From NCBI GenBank assembly GCA_013335845.1, contig JAAXUU010000073.1, positions 1-6,746 of the forward strand: a DNA stretch of 6,746 nucleotides. Direction: 5' to 3'. Source of the stretch: Actinomycetota bacterium. Lineage in GTDB: Bacteria > Actinomycetota > Coriobacteriia > Coriobacteriales > RUG844. How positions within the stretch are numbered: position 1 is the stretch's first letter; each line of letters opens with the position of its first letter. A program made the translations under genes and the position numbers. Shown in pieces: positions 5,589 through 6,746 of this stretch. The notes under the pieces are model-generated. The model did no database searches. It was not told the origin of the DNA and worked only from the letters and a program-made list of their open reading frames with translations.

Positions 5589-6713
5589 GTGGAACGATTT
5601 CTCATGGACGAGCTGGTCAAATGGAGGGGTTCGTCGCGCCGCAAGCCCTTGATTCTGAATGGCGCCCGCCAGGTCGGGAAGACATGGCTTCTCAGGGAGT
5701 TCGGCAGACTTCACTTCAAGAACGTTGCCTACGTCAACCTCGACAACAACCCTAGGATGAAGCAGCAGTTCGAGGCGGACTACGACATCAAACGGATTCT
5801 CCTAATGATCCAGGCCGAAAGCGGGGAGCGGATAGAGCCCGGCGAGACACTCGTAGTCCTCGACGAGATCCAAGAATGCCCCAAAGCGTTGACATCTCTC
5901 AAGTACTTCTGCGAGAACACCCCCGAGCAGGCCGTCGCCGTCGCGGGCTCACTTCTCGGCATAACGGTACACGAGGGGACCGGCTACCCTGTTGGCAAGG
6001 TTAGCACCCTCGATCTGCACCCTCTGAGCTTCAGGGAGTTCCTCGACGCTACGGAAAACGTGGAGCTCCGCGAGCTCATCGACAGCGGTGACGAGGTGCT
6101 CATCGAGGCGTTCTCCACGAAGCTCATCCCACTGCTCCGCCAGTATTACTACATCGGGGGCATGCCTGAAGTGGTCGCGGCGTTCCTGGAAGAAGGGGCA
6201 TTTGAGAACGCCCGCAGGATACAGGAGGACATACTCTTCGGGTATGAAAGAGATATCTCGAAGCACCTCGGCACGTCCGAGACCGAGTACACCCTGGCAG
6301 CTTGGAACTCTATCCCTGCTCATCTTGGCCAGGAGAACAAGAAGTTCATCTTCGGTCATATCAAAGATGGGGCCCGCGCGCGCGACTACCGCGACACCCA
6401 CCCCGATTGTGTCGAAACCCGCCATTACCACGAGGATTACCGCATGGTGTCGCTCTACCTCGCCTTCCGCTACCCCGATCAATACGCTCTATACGACCAC
6501 GAGGCTTTCGTGGCGTTCCTGAAAAAGGTCCAGGCCAAGGACATCCCGCTGGTAGCCGACCCCGGGCGTTATTTCAAAGTGGTGCGTACCGTGTACAACC
6601 TCCTTGCCAAAGACGAGTCCCTGCTGGAGCTGCATTACCGGAGACTGGACCCGGGGGTGCATTTTATGGGGAAGTCGATGTTGCTAGGGGGGGAGGTGTT
6701 GGCGTTTGGATAA
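5589..6713 (+). CDS. Chimeric protein: AAA_14/DUF4143-type ATPase N-terminus joined to an unrelated C-terminal segment
   Basis: The frame encodes 374 residues from a GTG start. Residues 1-265 match the common AAA ATPase family of mobile, genome-scattered ATPases: Walker A GARQVGKT (25-32), Walker B LVVLDEIQ (88-95), the AGS sensor-like motif (119-121), YPVGKV (133-138), LHPLSFREFL (143-152), YYYIGGMPEVV (187-197), ERDISKH (220-226), NSIPAHLGQENKKF (240-253) and KDGARARDY (259-267). Intact members, as I recall them, continue with a YExALxWLxDAGLV stretch and a DUF4143 domain, reaching about 400-440 residues. Here none of that follows. Instead residues about 272-374 form another module (HYHEDYRMVSLYLAFRYPDQ, 279-298; LLELHYRRLD, 345-354). 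The Walker motifs are intact, so ATP binding is possible, but the partner domain is lost. It may be a functional fusion, a decaying gene, or a recombination scar. No role in the neighbouring transporter operon is suggested. Confidence 0.85.
   Translation: MERFLMDELVKWRGSSRRKPLILNGARQVGKTWLLREFGRLHFKNVAYVNLDNNPRMKQQFEADYDIKRILLMIQAESGERIEPGETLVVLDEIQECPKALTSLKYFCENTPEQAVAVAGSLLGITVHEGTGYPVGKVSTLDLHPLSFREFLDATENVELRELIDSGDEVLIEAFSTKLIPLLRQYYYIGGMPEVVAAFLEEGAFENARRIQEDILFGYERDISKHLGTSETEYTLAAWNSIPAHLGQENKKFIFGHIKDGARARDYRDTHPDCVETRHYHEDYRMVSLYLAFRYPDQYALYDHEAFVAFLKKVQAKDIPLVADPGRYFKVVRTVYNLLAKDESLLELHYRRLDPGVHFMGKSMLLGGEVLAFG
6402..6713 (+). other. C-terminal segment resembling the pre-AAA region of McrB-like restriction proteins
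   Basis: Residues about 272-374 of the preceding gene do not look like DUF4143. The pattern YHEDYRMVSLYLAFRYPDQYALYDHEAFVAF, spread over residues 280-310, then a charged linker, then KDESLLELHYRRLD (341-354) and SMLLGGEVLAF (363-373), reminds me of the helical region that precedes the GTP-binding AAA+ module in some McrB-like proteins, where the segment ends in a hydrophobic LLxxEhhxF strand. The match is from memory and partial. The AAA+ module that should follow is absent; the frame stops at 6711-6713. Confidence 0.4.
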
Positions 6714-6737
6714 AAAATATCGAACATTGTAATACCT

Positions 6738-6746
6738 AAAAAGGAG
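6738..6746 (+). promoter_or_regulatory. Ribosome-binding site of a gene starting beyond the right edge
   Basis: The window ends in TAAAAAGGAG, 25-33 nt after the stop of the chimeric ATPase gene. AAGGAG at the very edge is a good Shine-Dalgarno sequence, so a plus-strand gene probably starts within about 5-10 nt outside. No start codon is visible. Confidence 0.4.

Noticed and set aside
5949..6482. Minus-strand open frame of 177 codons over the ATPase gene
   Set aside because: It lies opposite conserved AAA ATPase motifs; long antisense frames are common in GC-rich genes.

Overview
The window reads as bacterial chromosome with moderately high GC coding DNA, ATG/GTG starts and good Shine-Dalgarno sites. 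Gene content and protein style (a Tat-exported lipoprotein binding protein, a YnjBCD-type ABC transporter, a nucleoside hydrolase with the D-F-D-N-T-M-G-x-P-G-C-D-V-D-D motif, a mobile-type AAA ATPase) would fit a host-associated actinobacterium such as a Coriobacteriia member. No rRNA or other marker is present, so this placement is a low-confidence inference.

Positions 1-4299, minus strand: one tightly packed operon read leftwards. It encodes a Tat-type lipoprotein solute-binding protein of the YnjB family (4299-3022), two six-helix permeases (2933-2061 and 2064-1240, joined by an ATGA overlap), an ABC ATPase with a C-terminal TOBE-like extension (1211-174) and the first 60 codons of a choline/aminoglycoside-kinase-fold phosphotransferase (180-1, running off the edge). 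A 14-bp hairpin lies between the binding-protein gene and the first permease gene, where it could set the expression ratio. The set looks like import of a small solute followed by phosphorylation inside the cell; the substrate is unknown.

Positions 4300-4493: divergent promoter region, with a plausible minus-strand promoter for the transporter and short direct repeats near the start of the plus-strand gene. Positions 4494-5432, plus strand: a nucleoside hydrolase (IUNH family). Its divergent position beside the transporter hints that the imported solute or a relative could be an N-glycoside, but this is only context.

Positions 5433-5588: an AT-rich intergenic stretch with a good sigma-70-like promoter followed by a perfect 15-bp inverted repeat just before the next gene. 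Positions 5589-6713, plus strand: an ATPase whose first ~265 residues are a standard AAA_14/DUF4143-type ATPase, but whose last ~105 residues do not continue that family and instead resemble, from memory, the region that precedes the AAA+ module in some McrB-like restriction proteins. This chimera, with its palindromic leader, is the most unusual object in the window. The right edge ends in a Shine-Dalgarno sequence for a gene beginning outside.
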